The notes below the pieces were generated by a model. That model saw nothing but the letters and a program-made list of their open reading frames with translations. It was not told the origin of the DNA and made no database searches. DNA of 64,000 nt from Dillenia suffruticosa (Eukaryota; Streptophyta; Magnoliopsida; Dilleniales; Dilleniaceae). The stretch lies in NCBI GenBank assembly GCA_033439265.1, contig JAVTVX010000012.1, forward strand, positions 6,809,001 to 6,873,000. The letters run 5' to 3'. Made by a program: the position numbers and the translations under genes. How positions within the stretch are numbered: position 1 is the first letter of the stretch; the number at the start of each line of letters is the position of its first letter. This document shows, one piece after another, positions 47,216 through 59,212 of the stretch.

Positions 47216-47409
47216 AAGAAAGTAATACGCTGAACAAGTGGGGGTACTGTCTCTTAAGTCTCTTACTCGACCTGGTCACTCCTCCCCAAAACTCTGACCA
47301 ATGAAAGTTCTTTGCTCCGTAGCTTTCTGACCTATCAATCTAGAATAGCTACGTGCTGAGCTAAAACACTAAGATCCTCTCTATCTGGCCGTCTCTCGTC
47401 AGACGTTGT

Positions 47410-48360
47410 TTGATCTCTTAAAAGCTTGTCTCACAACAATCGTCCCACAAGAACTTGACGCCCTTCGTATCAATCTGGTATGTATAGCGACGATCTGAGA
47501 AAATCCTTCTATGAATCGCCGATAACACCCCGCAAGGCCAAGGAAACTTCGCACCTCGGTCACTGTCTGTGGCTGTTGGTGTGTTGGTCAGCCCAAATGG
47601 CATGATCACGAACTCGTAATGTCCATATTGATTGCGGAATGCAGTCTTGGGCACATTCTCAGCCCTGATTCGCAACTAATGATATCCAAATTGAAGATCA
47701 ATCTTTGAGAAAAACACGCGTACCCTGGAACTGCTCAAATAAATCATCAATATGTGGCAAAGTGTCCCGATTCTTGATGAAAACCTTGTTTAGCTGTCTA
47801 TAGTTCACACACAATCTTAGAATCCCGTCTTTCTACTTTACTTCATGAATAATCACCGGAGCACCTTAAGGCGAAGTGCTCAAATGGATAAAACCGTTGT
47901 CCAGTAATTCCCGCAACTAGACCTAGAGCTCTCTAAACTTCACTGGCGCCATTCAGTATGGCAGAATAAATATGGGAGTGATCCCTGGAGCTAGATCAAT
48001 CTCGAAATCACACTCCCAAATTGGGGGTAGTCTGGGTAGCTCCTCGAGAATATATTTAGGAAAACCTGCACCACTGGGACCTTCTCAAACCTCGGGTCCT
48101 CAACAGTGGTGTCGATAACATGAGTTAGGTATGCCGTGCAACCTCGCGACAAGGCTTACCCAACCCGTTGGCAAAAAGGCGCTTCTCACATACGAATGGT
48201 TCGACTCGGTGTCAAATAGGACACGAGTGTCGACTTCCCATATTGCCATAACTCCTAATGTGAGGAAATAAAAGATCAGTCGATAAATATAAAAGAAAAT
48301 ATCTATAGATATATATATCAAAATGTATGTACAACCAACATAGTTAAGCATCTACGGCTT
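47410..48360 (-). pseudogene. Gypsy protease/RT remnant with catalytic deletion
   Basis: On the minus strand: LFDTESNHSYV near 48190 (protease active site, expected DTGA), then RT fragments [41 protein letters not shown], and directly [19 protein letters not shown] and [12 protein letters not shown]. The segment between the MPFGL and VTEVRSFLG blocks, which holds the YVDD-type catalytic aspartates, is missing. Several stops and shifts are also present. RNase H and integrase follow-on sequence is absent. Confidence 0.78.
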
Positions 48361-48639
48361 TAACTAGTGATGGTTCTCAAAAAGTACATGGACATCTCTA
48401 AACATGGGGATCAGTGGGAGGAACACCAAAAATCTCATCAGGACTCGCCTCAACATCCTCCTGCGTCATCGCATATACACGGGCCTGTGTCCTCTGCTGT
48501 TGTCGTGATGGTCCTGGCACCGTGTTGCTCCCGGCTACCGTCCGTGGAGCGGTGTGACTCGAGTGCGCAGGTGCTCCCTGCTGTCCTCCTCGGGGAACAC
48601 TCGAGTGTCCACTAGCTGTGTGACCTCCAAATCCCAACT

Positions 48640-49867
48640 AAGGGCAGGTGCTCCTGATGTGCCCTTGCTTCCCACACCGGAAGCATGTAATGGGCATCCT
48701 ACACTCTCCAAAAGGGTGGTATCCATCACATCGACGGCAAAAAGGGTACCACTGATCTGAAATCTGAGTAGTGGCGCTAGAGGCCGGTGCCCTAAATCCT
48801 TGAGATCGTGATCCTTGTTCAGGATGTGCTTGTCTCGGCTGAGAAAAGTCTTCCTAATATCCTGAACTCCTGCCCTTCTTCAAGCTCTGACTCGAAGAAG
48901 CCCTAGATCTCTTCTTTTGCTCCCTGTTCTCCCGCTGTCTGCCCTCAGCACGGACAATCTCCTCCGCCCTAAATGCTGAGTCCACAATCTCCGCAAGGGA
49001 GAAACTAGGGGTCACTGTCATGTACCTCCTGATGTTCAAGTTGAGGCCGTCCTCAAACTTGAATCGTAGCTGCGTCGGCGTCGCTAAGTCTGGAACAAAA
49101 GCAGCTAGTCGCCTCAACTCCATCTCATACTCTGTCACTGTCCTGGCTCCCTGCCGCAAGTGCAGAAACTCTGCCCTCTTGCGGTCCTGTTGGAACTCAG
49201 AGAAGTACCTGCGATCGAACTCCCGTAGGAAGTCCTCCCATCGCAGCGGCTCGATAGCATCGTCACAAATCGCCTCCCACCAAGTGAGGGCGTCACCATC
49301 TAAAAGTCTCTCTGCTATCCGAAGCCGGTAGTCCTCGCTCAACCCCAGATCAGTCAAAATTCTACGGGTACGGTTGATCCAGTGTTTCGCTGCTGTGGGA
49401 TCACCCGTCCCAGCGAACTCTGTGCAGCCTAACTGCCTCGCCTCCTTCACCAGCTGGGTGAGCTCGTGAATACGCCTCAAGGTGGAGGAGATAGTGTCGC
49501 TAGGTCCCAACACAGTAGAAGGATCAGCAACTGGTGGCTGATCTGGTACAATAGAAGGTGGTACGGCCGTAGGAGTCGGCGCGGCCGTCGGTGGTGGTGG
49601 TGGGGGTGGCATCTGAATCCCGTGGGAGGTGTACCACTCGTACACCTGCCTAAACGCCTCAAGGGACGGTGGTGGAACCTCCGCAGGAGCAGCCGGCCGA
49701 GTAGGCGCTACAGGGGGCGCCCGTGTAGAGAAAGCAGCCTCAGGCACTCCAAAGGTCTCAGGCTCCCTCGAAGGGTCAGGCACGTGAGGGGTCGCGGGTA
49801 GCGCGGGTCTAGCTCCGCGTCCTACTGGTCTACCGCGTCTAGGCGGCATAATTCTGCAAGGAGACAA
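48640..49867 (-). CDS. Gypsy gag polyprotein (retrotrans_gag)
   Basis: A 337-codon open frame (49867-48854) with a Pro/Ala-rich N-terminus. The gag core follows: AAKHWINRTRRILTDLG, LDGDALTWWEA, WEDFLREFDRRYFSE, FLHLRQGARTVTEYEMELRR and IVDSAFRAEEI. The frame ends at a TAG after SRSSGY-like sequence, just short of a CCHC zinc knuckle (CFRCGKQGHIRSTC, near 48680) and an adjoining C/H-rich stretch, which are read in the extension to 48640. This is the only intact coding region of the element and could still make capsid protein. The start may be the ATG at about 49848 (MPPRRGRPV). Confidence 0.82.
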
Positions 49868-50149
49868 CTTTCATTAGATATAACTTTAGAGTTTGACATG
49901 ATTTAAAAATTTGGGCTAGTTATTCGTAACTAACCCCCTAAAATGAATGAAATTTTGGATCTCAGAATTTAATCAATTAGGTTAGATACTAATCGTATCT
50001 AACCCCCTAAAATGAATAATTCATATGTCGAAAACCATATGCAAGGATATAAATGACTGTATGAAACTCTTATGCATTGAGGACTTTTAAAATCAAATTA
50101 CTTGGGAATGTTTTCAAATCATTTTATAAAACATAGCTCTAAACCAAGA

Positions 50150-50161
50150 GCTCTGATACCA
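50150..50161 (-). other. Primer binding site, tRNA-iMet type
   Basis: Minus-strand TGGTATCAGAGC, seven bases inside the right LTR boundary. It gives the orientation of the element. Confidence 0.85.
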
Positions 50162-50168
50162 ACCGAAC

Positions 50169-53019
50169 TGTCACGCCCCGAACCGGGATCGTGAACAGCC
50201 GCCCGTTGTCCCTGGATGCCGGCTGTATTTTTACAGAAAATCGGACAGAATCTCCCCATAAATCGGAGGTTTCCCATGTACAATTTCACCTGTATATGAC
50301 ATTCATCATGTAAAAATAAACAATTGGCCATCCCGACCTCTCCAAAATCAACAATATCCACAGCCAACATCCAGAACAACGCAAGACTATAAAGTTTCTA
50401 ACAGTCCTAGCAACAGACCTCTACTGTCATGCCCAACTAGAGCATGAGCAGCCGCCACACCGAGCGGACATAAATTCTACGCATATATAAAATAAATTCT
50501 CAAATTATTTTTAAATATTTACAAATGCCTCAATGTAATGAAATAATTCAATAAATGTCCATAATTTATACAGTCATCCCATAAAATTTAGATAAATACA
50601 TTGGTCAATCTAAAATCTCCAATATATAATAATATCACCAATCATCGTAGCGGAAGAGATGGAAAATATCCATACCCAAGCCCAGTGATATCTCCTCTGT
50701 CCAACACTAATCCTGTGGGAAAGAAAGTGAGGGGTGAGTATCTATGGGAGGATACTCAGTAAGTGAGGGGATTGACATCATACTATCAATATCGAGGTGA
50801 ATTTGGAGTGTCAAAGTATAAGATAAGAAAATATCCACAATGTGCAAACCGATCATGTTATTTCAAAATCATAAATAATACGCACACATCATAAAGTAAG
50901 ATATGCATCCAATATTTACATCAATATCATGAAGAGCCGGCCAATGAAATATTCCCGGCAATGGTCTATCTCGACCAAGGACGGCGCATTGGGGGTTTTT
51001 CCAAATGTAAGTATTAAAGAATGGCTCTCTGCCCCAATGTTGGCCACAGACTACCCCAACTAGCCTGTAAATAATAATAATAATAATGTACATATAACTA
51101 GTCGGCCGTGTATGGTGCTCCCGCCTGGTGCTAGACGGAGCCGTACTCAACGTCCTCTCCGATGAGGGTCAACCTGGAGCACCCATACACACGACGATAT
51201 GGCGGATACCTCCGGCCGAAGCGTATCCGGACACAAGGGGTGTCTCTACCAGATGTCCTTCGTAGCTACGGATCACAATATCATATCGGCCGGGCACGTA
51301 GCCCCATGCATCCCATCACCAGTCGGCCGGGCATATAGCCCCATGCATAATATCATAACGTCGGCCGGGCATACAGCCCAATACATAATATCATAAAGTC
51401 GGCCGGGCATACAGCTCAAAACATAATATCATAAAGTCGGCCGGGCATACAGCCCAAATGTGTAAGTAAATCCATTTAAAACCATGTGCCAATGCAGTGG
51501 AAGTATTTAAAACATATCAATATGTCGAAAATGTGGCACAATATACGTTTATCAAAACTCATGGATGCATATCAATAAAGTCAGCAGTTAAGAAACTCCA
51601 AAGGTCACAAAACATTTCATCAAATATTGGAAAGGTCTAACAATCATATATTTGCAGAAACATGTCATTTAAAAGTATTTTTGAAACATGGTTTTCAATC
51701 AATAGTGAATGTCAAAGTCCCACTCACAGTTCTAGGGAGGGTGGTCACTCCCTATTTTCAAAACAATTTCCAATCTGCTTTCTCGAATCTCCAAAAAAAT
51801 CAACCTAATCAGATCATCAAAATTGAATATCAACTTCTCAAGCATCTTAAGGGTTTACCCGAAAAACATGAAATGAACAATATCTTCCACTTTACGGCTC
51901 ATTTCCCTCCAACCCTACAATCCAGATACTTTCATGCATATTTCAAGGTTTAACTCTAAAGGAAATCATTCGAATTAACTCAACATGATTTTATGATTCT
52001 CTAATATGCTTCTTTCGTATCAGAGCATCTAGTTTCTGTAACATTCTCTACTTAATCTTCAAAGTCACATATAGTCATTTCAGAATTGGTATTTTATTCG
52101 CATTCTACTTACACTCTGAACATATACAGAACCTTTCATCTTAGATTCAATTCTAGATTCATTCAAAGTATCAGTTAGAGCAGAAATCTCCTTACCTACG
52201 GTTTTCTCGAAGCGCAGAGTCTCGTCCGACTGTCGCTTCGGTCGCTCCAAGGTCTGTAGTGTTTCCTATCAAAACAAGATTTTATTTTGTTAGATCTAAA
52301 CACTTAGATCCGAATCAAAAACCCTAATTCATTTACCTGGGTGGAGGTTCGTGGGCTGTCACGGGCTCACGGGCCGTCGCGGGCTCGTGGGCTACAGCTA
52401 GCGGGCTCGCTGGTCTGCGTGCTACGGGGTAGCGGGCCGGCGGGCTGGCGGGCCGATGGGCTGAACTGGGCCGCGGGCCGTACTGGACCTGCGGGCTTGG
52501 ACGGGCTGTCGGGCCTGGTGGGCCCGTGGGCTTGCTGCTGATGGGCCTGCGGCTAATGGGCCTGCGGCTAATGGGCCTGCAGGCTGGCGGGCCTGCGGGC
52601 CGACAGTGGCTCGCGGGCTGGTGCTCGCCCGTGAGCTGGTGCGCTGTGCTGGGGCGTGCTCATGCGCTGCTCGCGCGCTCGCTGGCTCGGTCGTGTGCAA
52701 GGGCGGGTTGCGCTCGCGGAGGTTCTGCAATCGCGCTGTGGAGCACTCAAGCTCGCGCGATGGTGGCAGAAGGAGGGGTTGCTGCTGGTGGCGGCTGTTC
52801 GCGGACGGAAGCAAGATCGCGCGGTGGCGGCGCTCGGCGGAGCTTGCGAAGGAGGTGAGATCGCGAACGATCGCGACTGCAGAAAGGAGAGAGAGCCGCG
52901 GGAAGAAAGAAGAAGAAGCAGAAAAAGAAGAAGAAGAAGAAGAAGGAGAAGGATGGCGGCGGCGGCGGCGGTGGCTGTGGCGGAGGAAGCCGAACGGCCG
53001 CAGGAGAGGGAACTTCGGG

Positions 53020-53063
<44 letters not shown>

Positions 53064-53137
53064 GGGTTAGGGTTTTAACCCTAATCCCCAATTGGGGACG
53101 CAGCGTTTTGTCCCAAAACGCTGCGTCTCCAAATATT

Positions 53138-53178
<41 letters not shown>

Positions 53179-53190
53179 CTGGGTGTTACA
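50169..53190 (-). repeat. 5' LTR (right) of the Del-like Gypsy element
   Basis: 3022 bases, collinear with the left LTR apart from the shorter GC-rich tract (52650-52690), an extra ggcctgcggctaat duplication near 52550, and a long poly-T (53139-53175). Confidence 0.93.
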
Positions 53191-53887
53191 TTATTACCAT
53201 TGCTTGGTTTGCTGACAACTAATGGAAAGCTTGTCGTGGTGGGTGGACCGGAGAAGCCCCTAGAACTGCCTGTGTTTCCTCTTATTAACGGTAAGGAGAC
53301 AATTAAATTTGAAAAAATTTGTGTAATTAATTTAGAGGGGTTTAATCTGACAAAAAAAAAAAATGGCAGGAAGGAAAATGTTAGGTGGGAGTATCATCGG
53401 AGGAATTAAAGAGACGCAAGAGATGATTGATTTTGCAGCGGAACACAACATAAAAGCAGACATTGAGGTTATACCAATGGATTACGTGAATACTGCCATG
53501 GATCGTCTTCTCAAAGGCGATATCAAATATCGTTTTGTCATCGACATTGCAAACACATTAAAGGCCACCAAAAATTGTCCTCTTTTGTTGCTTTACCCTA
53601 AACAATTTGTTTCAGAAAACAGTATTTTTTTTGGGGTGACTTTTGTCCCTTTTGTTTTCACGTTCATTTAGAAAGAGATATTGTTGAAATACTCTTTTAT
53701 TGAGCAAATAAACGTGGATGTTCTGATTACTTATATCAATGGGTTCCGTGTATAAATTCCCCTTTCTTTCTGACAAAAGTTAGCTTCACTTATCAAAACT
53801 CTTTAACTACCGATCCACGATCGGTTTAATGGGATGAAGTGATAGATTTCTTAACCAAATATTGTGTTTGAAACTTTAAACGGAAAA

Positions 53888-54058
53888 TCAAACAGCGGTA
53901 ACATCAGTGCACCCAAAATCATCGGAATTAGCAACAAAATACTCTTGTGGCCTTGAATCTTTCAACAATTTCAAAAGCATTTGTGCTTTCCTCTTTGCTC
54001 TTTCCGTGCATTCACTTTGCATCAATAGCAACAACCGTGTCACCACTCCTACATTTGA
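53888..54058 (-). pseudogene. U-box E3 ubiquitin ligase, C-terminal fragment
   Basis: The minus strand reads NVGVVTRLLLLMQSEC then TERAKRKAQMLLKLLKDS and NSDDFGCTDV, ending at a stop at 53890-53888. This resembles the last armadillo-like repeat and tail of plant PUB22/23-type U-box proteins, which ubiquitinate targets in stress signalling. Only about 57 codons remain; upstream on that strand is AT-rich non-coding DNA. No U-box domain is nearby. Probably a gene fragment left by duplication or transposition. The family call is from memory of the C-terminal motif. Confidence 0.6.
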
Positions 54059-54239
54059 AAAAATAAATCAAGAAAATAATTGTATATTATTAAATTTTAT
54101 TATTATGTTCTAGAAAATAACAAGAAAAAATTATAATGACTCCGATCACATAAACTAATGATCGAAATTCACTAAATTAAAGAGAAAAGAAGGGTTAGAT
54201 TAATATAAATTACCGGATTCTTAATAGAAGAGATTAAAA

Positions 54240-55253
54240 GTATGTTTGGTACAACTTTTTTTCTCCTTCATCTTTTCCTTTTAAGTAAAAGTAGAAATTA
54301 ATTTCTTTTGAAAAAATTTAAAATTTGTTTGATATTTTTATTTTTGAAAACTGCTTCATACGCCTTTTTATAAATAAATTATTTGACAAACCATTTTTTT
54401 TATAAACTTTAGTTTTAATAAAATTATTATAAAAGACATACACAAAATATAATTTTTTTCCACACCATCGATCAAATAAAATTCATATATCTATATTTTA
54501 AAAATAAAAGGTATAGTACTAATAATTAAAATAAAAATAAATTGATTATTTTTCTTAACTATTAAAATCAAACATTTATAAATATAAAATCATTTTCATC
54601 TAACATAAAAAAATTAAAAAAATTTGAAAATAACATAAATCATATATTTATGAACATCCAAATCATACAAATAGAATAAAAAAAATATTTATGAATATAT
54701 TTGAAATTTATAAAAAAAATATTTAAACCAACCCAAGTCATATATTTATGAGCATCCATATCATATAAATAAAATAAAAAAATATTTTTAAACATATTTG
54801 AAATTTATGAAGATATTTGAAATTTATAAAAAAAAAAAGAAACCCTTCCCAAATCATATATTTATGAATATCCAAGTCATATAACTGAAATGAAAAAATA
54901 TTTATGAACATATTTGGAATTTATGAATATATTTAAAATTTATAAAAAAATATTTAAACTCACCAAGTCATAGCATTTATGAACATATTTATGGCATAAA
55001 TATATTTAAAATTTTGTATTATTCAAGTGAGAATATAAGTGGAATTAAAAAATATGGTTCCGGAAAAGTTGGAACATTTAAAAAAAAGGAGAAAAAAAGT
55101 TTCTCTCAAGAATTTCTCCTTTAAATCTACTTTTACCATTTTTCTTCATTAAAAAAAACACTACTTTTATGATGAAAAAATTTTGTTTGGTAGGATTTTT
55201 CTTTATAAGGATAAGAGAAATTGAAAAAAAAAATTTTGTCAAACAGATACTAA
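54240..55253. mobile_element. Possible TIR element with internal tandem repeats
   Basis: The left end agtatgtttggtacaac and the inverted right end (agtatctgtttgacaaaa on the minus strand) form a rough terminal inverted repeat about 1 kb apart. No clear TSD was found, so the class is uncertain (hAT or Mutator type possible). No coding sequence. Confidence 0.4.
54628..55000. repeat. AT-rich tandem array, about 100-base units
   Basis: Three to four units built on aatcatatatttatgaacatcc, atatttgaaatttataaaaa and aaatatttaaacc, with imperfect spacing. Confidence 0.7.
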
Positions 55254-55459
55254 GCGCTTCTTCTTCTGTCTGTCTGGACATCAATTTCACAGACAGAGAG
55301 AGAGAGAGAGAGAGCTAGTTTTGGGTGGGAAAGGGAAGAGTTGATGAGTAAATAAAAGGATCAAGGAATTTCACACGCACAATTCTATCGTCGCAACAGC
55401 TATTTATAGGGTGATCACAATTTGATTAAAATCCAAAAAATTATTTTCTCTGAATCGTG

Positions 55460-55491
<32 letters not shown>

Positions 55492-55820
55492 TTTTGAATG
55501 ATTTATTAGGTAATTTGCTTTAATTTTGAATAAAATCAAATTTTAATTTAGTTTATTTGAGCGATTATTGGTTTTAATAATTTTTATTTTGATCAAACCA
55601 AATTAACCAAATTAATTAAAAATATTATATAGTCATGTTGGAGTTAAAATTTTTATGTGGACGACGCACATATAGAGTATTTGTCAAAATTTGTTATAAC
55701 CTATTTTCTTTTGTATAAATTTTAATAGTACAGTTAATTTAGATAATCGAATCGAATTAACTATTTAAATTGGTCAAATGAATTATCGGTTTTTAATCCA
55801 TTTGATTAGATTATGGTTAT
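55254..55820. other. Intergenic, low complexity
   Basis: A GA run (55293-55312), a T homopolymer of about 29 (55461-55489) and AT-rich DNA. No gene recognised. Confidence 0.6.
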
Positions 55821-56342
55821 TGTTGATAAATAGTGCCCACATGAGGCATTTATCACATAGTAAAATAAATATTTGAATTTTAAATTTAAATTTAGAGGTT
55901 AAAGGATAATGGGTAATTAACCTCCCCTAACATCTCCCTACAAGGCACCCACCAATTATCCTACGTGAGTGAAATTACTTGTTCTTCAATTTTGAGCATT
56001 GAAGGAAGAACATACTTGAGAGAAAACACTTTTTTTTTGTGCGTGATACAAAAAGGGAATTTCTCTAGAGAGAGAAATATTAATAGAGGGCTTAAAAAAA
56101 ATCCAAATAGGAAATTTTTGTATCATTTTTTTTTCATCAGATCAAGGGTCATGGCGTCATGACATTGTGGTGATAGTTCGTTTAACATGATTATCATCCC
56201 GACAGTGAAATCGATGGAGAAAGACATCGTGGTTTTCCAATTTCCTACATTTTATTCATCGAGATATACCCTAAACTTTATTATTTTTATTATTTCAAAA
56301 AATTCCATCATACTTCTGCTTGCGTGTATATTAAATCTAATA
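55821..56342 (+). repeat. Copia 5' LTR
   Basis: Starts tgttgataaatagtgccc and ends ttaaatctaata, directly before the primer site. It resembles the LTR at 6066-6582. Confidence 0.65.
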
Positions 56343-56343
56343 T

Positions 56344-56355
56344 TGGTATTAGAGT
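56344..56355 (+). other. Primer binding site, tRNA-iMet type (mutated)
   Basis: tggtattagagt differs from the canonical tggtatcagagc at two positions, both C-to-T. Confidence 0.7.
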
Positions 56356-57495
56356 ATGTTGGATTTATTAATAAATTTTTAGAACTTTTCGGATGTAAAA
56401 AAAATATATATATATATAGGGTTAAAAATTTTGGAGTTCGGATCACGGATGAGTTTCGTGAATCTGATTATACTATGATGTTGCCCATATTATGTAGATA
56501 ATAAATATATTTTTTTGGAGTTTTTGGAGAATGTTTTGGCCATGTAATATAGAGCCAAAGTTTTTGGCCCTAAAGTGCCCAAAACTTAAAATTTTAGATC
56601 TGTTGAGATAGAGGACTTATTGATCTATAAAAATAGCAAAAATATGTTTCTTGTGTGCTGATCTATGATTTGACGCATTTCTTGTGAATTACCGTTGCCG
56701 GAAACTAGGTTTTCCGATATAGCCGCGAATGACCAAAATTTTGGTCATTTGATTTGCCGAGATTAGGGAGTAAATCTCCCAAAAATCGAGTCTAGAATGG
56801 TTTTGGGAAGTCCAAGCTTATTTTTTGGTTGAAATCGCTGTCGAAAAGGTGCTGGAAATGAGTTTTTCGGAAGTCGAGTCAAAAGACCCGATTGTAAAAC
56901 CGTCAACGAAGAACTGCTCCAGACTCGCAAGCGCGTGTATCACATGCGCGCAGAGGTGCATCCAAAAGAAAGCTACACGCACGTGCACTTCACGCGTGCA
57001 AGAGGTGCGTGAAGAGGAAAGGGGTTCGACCATGAACCGAACCAGTCGGGGTAGGACCCTGACCCAAGATCCGACTCGTGTTTTGGCTCGGTCAGAGACC
57101 CAAGTGACATGGGTCAGCACGTGCAACATGTGACAGACGTGCAGCGTGTCGTTCTCACGCGCCAGATAGTAGCTAGCGCGTGAGAGATGCGCCGCCGGCA
57201 CGTGGCGGCGCGTAAGGACCCCGGCGGCTCGTCAAGTCGTTTAAAATTAGATTTTTTCATTTTTTTGAGGGTCCTATATTTATATTTGTAACTATTTGTG
57301 GGATCTTGTGCACTGAATTCAAGTCCAGATGATAAGATGTGATCCAAGTTGTGGGATATGGTGTCTGTTGACCCATATACTCACTTTGGGGTCAATACTT
57401 AAATCATTTAAGATTTATCAATTCGTAGAGTGCGCGAAATTGTAAAAATAAGCATTATGAGTGACTGACGTCTTTTTTTCTGTGTAACAGAGACA
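56356..57495 (+). other. Copia leader region
   Basis: Non-coding stretch between primer site and gag, with a locally GC-rich segment (56930-57235). Open frames on both strands there are composition artefacts. Confidence 0.5.
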
Positions 57496-57861
57496 ATGGT
57501 TGCAACAAAAACTATCGTACTTGATCTCATGAATGGAGACAAGCTGAATGGTGATAAATATGACATTTGGCACCACAAGATTCAGTTTGTTTTCGAGGAG
57601 CAGAATCTTGCGAAGGTTCTAAAGGACGAGATGTCGGACCCTGGGGAGGATACTACGCCTCAAGCTAGATGGGATCAAGAGGCGTATCGTGCCTGGAAGA
57701 AAAAAGATGGCCAAACTAGCGAAATTCTTTTGAGAAGCATGCATGATGACTTGATCCCCGTGTATGAGCAGTATTTTACCGCGATGTTGATCTTGGTTGC
57801 TCTGAGAGAGCATCTTGGCTCCCGGTCAGCTCCTAAGCTGAGGATGTGGACGGGTTGTTGA
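57496..57861 (+). pseudogene. Copia gag N-terminal part, truncated by insertion
   Basis: Copia capsid protein start (DUF4219/UBN2-type). ATG 57496 gives MVATKTIVLDLMNGDKLNGD, then YDIWHHKIQFVFEEQ, DQEAYRAWKKKDGQTSEILL, SMHDDLIPVYEQY, LVALREHLGSRSAPKLR. Element-derived codons end at about 57846; the last few residues come from the inserted LTR. A usual Copia gag would run on for about 150 more residues to a zinc knuckle. Confidence 0.85.
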
Positions 57862-59212
57862 AACCCCTCAAATTAATACTGATTCCCCTGATGCAATAAA
57901 TTTGTAATAATAGTGGTATCAGGTCAAATCCCACGAAAATTATGTTAACTTAACTTCTTAGTAAATGGCAAAATAAAACAAAGGGTTTATAAAATAAATT
58001 CCTAAATAAAAAATTAAATATCTAAAATTAAAATACAAATCAATAATGCAAAAATACTAAAAATTGGAGAAAAAATTCAATATGCTAAATATCCGATCCA
58101 AGAGTTCACACATTTGATTGTTTCACTGATTATCGGTTAAAAAATGTTATTCTTACGATTCAAACATTTAATCTTAGATTTATTAGGATAATCGTAATAA
58201 ATTTTGCGTTTTCCTAAAATAATTGACCAAACCCACCATCCAATCAAAACTCATCATTAATCGACTGCGTACAATGGTGTTCCATATCGATATAATGACA
58301 GTATTAAGTTCTGTGAAAAAATTAAACCAAAATACAAATAACCAAAATAGTCGTATAATTATTCGATTTTGTTCCATCGATTCCTAGGTTAAAATAAATA
58401 TCGACAACGACCTATAAACATAAATAACTTATTTGCTACTCATACCATTCATTCATGACAATTATAGATAACTGAAATCCTAAATGCAGTAGAAAAATTG
58501 ATATTGAATTAAATTGTTAGATTAACCAATATCAATTCTTCATAAAAATAAATCAATAATCGATGAATACTTAAATTAAAAATGCAAGAATTTAAATAAA
58601 ATACATAACCTCACAGTAAAAACAATCAATGAAATTTTCCTTGAATCAGAATAAAACTAATCACTTATGGTGACCATGTTATTGAAAATAAACAAAAGAA
58701 AGAATAAAAGAAAAACAATATTTTTCAAAGAAAAAGAAAAGAAAAAAAACCTAAACCTAAAAAGAGGAATGAGAATGTGCAGCCGCCACCTCCTTTTATA
58801 GTTAGATGAATAGTGCCGTGAACAGTAGACGTGAATAGTGCCATCTAGGGTTAATGAGAAGAGTCATTCTTTTAGTACTCAAGGTCTCCAAGGTTCTTCC
58901 AACCAAAAAATAAGAAAAAAATCCACCAAAATAGGAAAGTTAAAAATTTTACTCCTAACAACAATTTTTATTTAAATAAAAATTTCTAAAATAAAATTTT
59001 CCACTCTTTGGTATTTTTTTCTTTTCCTTTGTAGGCCCAATGATATCTTGAACCATTAAGCTTCCAAGATTGCCTCCTTAAACCCATTTTGATCCAATTT
59101 CCATTTTTGATCCCTAAAAATAAAAATGTCATAAAAACATTTATTAGAGTACTAATCAATCCAAAATCAAACCATGATATCAATAATAAAATAGGCATTT
59201 TACGCATTATCA
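57847..59212 (-). repeat. 3' LTR of gag-only Gypsy copy 2
   Basis: 1366 bases. Plus-strand start tggacgggttgttgaaac and end acgcattatca; the minus-strand equivalent begins TGATAATGCG. Confidence 0.85.

Larger units (their letters stand above)
43980..53190 (-). mobile_element. Ty3/Gypsy (Del/Tekay-like) element in CAD exon 4
   Basis: Long LTRs (43980-47174 and 50169-53190) begin TGTCACGCCCC and end GGGTGTTACA as read on the plus strand. They are flanked by a perfect 5-base TSD TTATT (43975-43979 and 53191-53195). The tRNA-iMet-type primer site is on the minus strand beside the right LTR, so the element points leftward. The terminal sequence TGTAACACCC and the upstream gaggacgaaac stretch are typical of Del/Tekay Gypsy elements. 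The internal region is only 3.0 kb: gag, a decayed protease and a deleted reverse transcriptase, without integrase. LTR divergence by eye is about 1-2%, mostly transitions, so the insertion is young. The chromovirus label is inferred; no chromodomain remains. Confidence 0.93.
41131..53671 (+). pseudogene. CAD/mannitol-dehydrogenase-like gene, disrupted
   Basis: Zinc-dependent, NADP-linked cinnamyl-alcohol-type dehydrogenase (probable mannitol or 8-hydroxygeraniol dehydrogenase group); these are cytosolic enzymes interconverting aldehydes and alcohols. Exons: 41131-41231, 42434-42547, 42694-43206, 43921-43979 continuing at 53196, and 53370-53671. Seen: catalytic-zinc motif CGICHSD, then GHE across the exon 2/3 junction; structural-zinc cysteines in [15 protein letters not shown]; Rossmann [20 protein letters not shown] followed by STSPNK, typical of NADP preference; SGTMDGIIDTVSA; and [18 protein letters not shown] with C-terminal [10 protein letters not shown]. 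Damage: loss of one base near 42948-42951 in exon 3, giving a stop at 43064-43066; a 9.2 kb Gypsy element in exon 4 (HPL|LPLLG); and no stop at the usual position after NTLK, so the frame runs about 35 residues further. The expected length is near 360. The exact substrate cannot be told from sequence. Confidence 0.92.
55821..57846 (+). mobile_element. Ty1/Copia element, 5' part
   Basis: 5' LTR at 55821-56342, iMet primer site at 56344, a 1.1 kb leader, then gag from 57496. The gag frame is cut at 57846 by the insertion of the gag-only Gypsy copy 2. The remainder of the Copia element must lie beyond the window's right edge, if it survives. Confidence 0.78.

Noticed and set aside
43980..53190. 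Reading the 3 kb direct repeats as a segmental duplication
   Set aside because: TG...CA-type ends, a 5-base TSD, primer site, polypurine tract and gag between them show they are LTRs.
53907..54113. Plus-strand 68-codon open frame
   Set aside because: It is the antisense shadow of the U-box C-terminal fragment, which has the recognisable protein motif.
56818..57347. Open frames on both strands in the GC-rich patch
   Set aside because: They are located in the Copia leader between primer site and gag; no domain.
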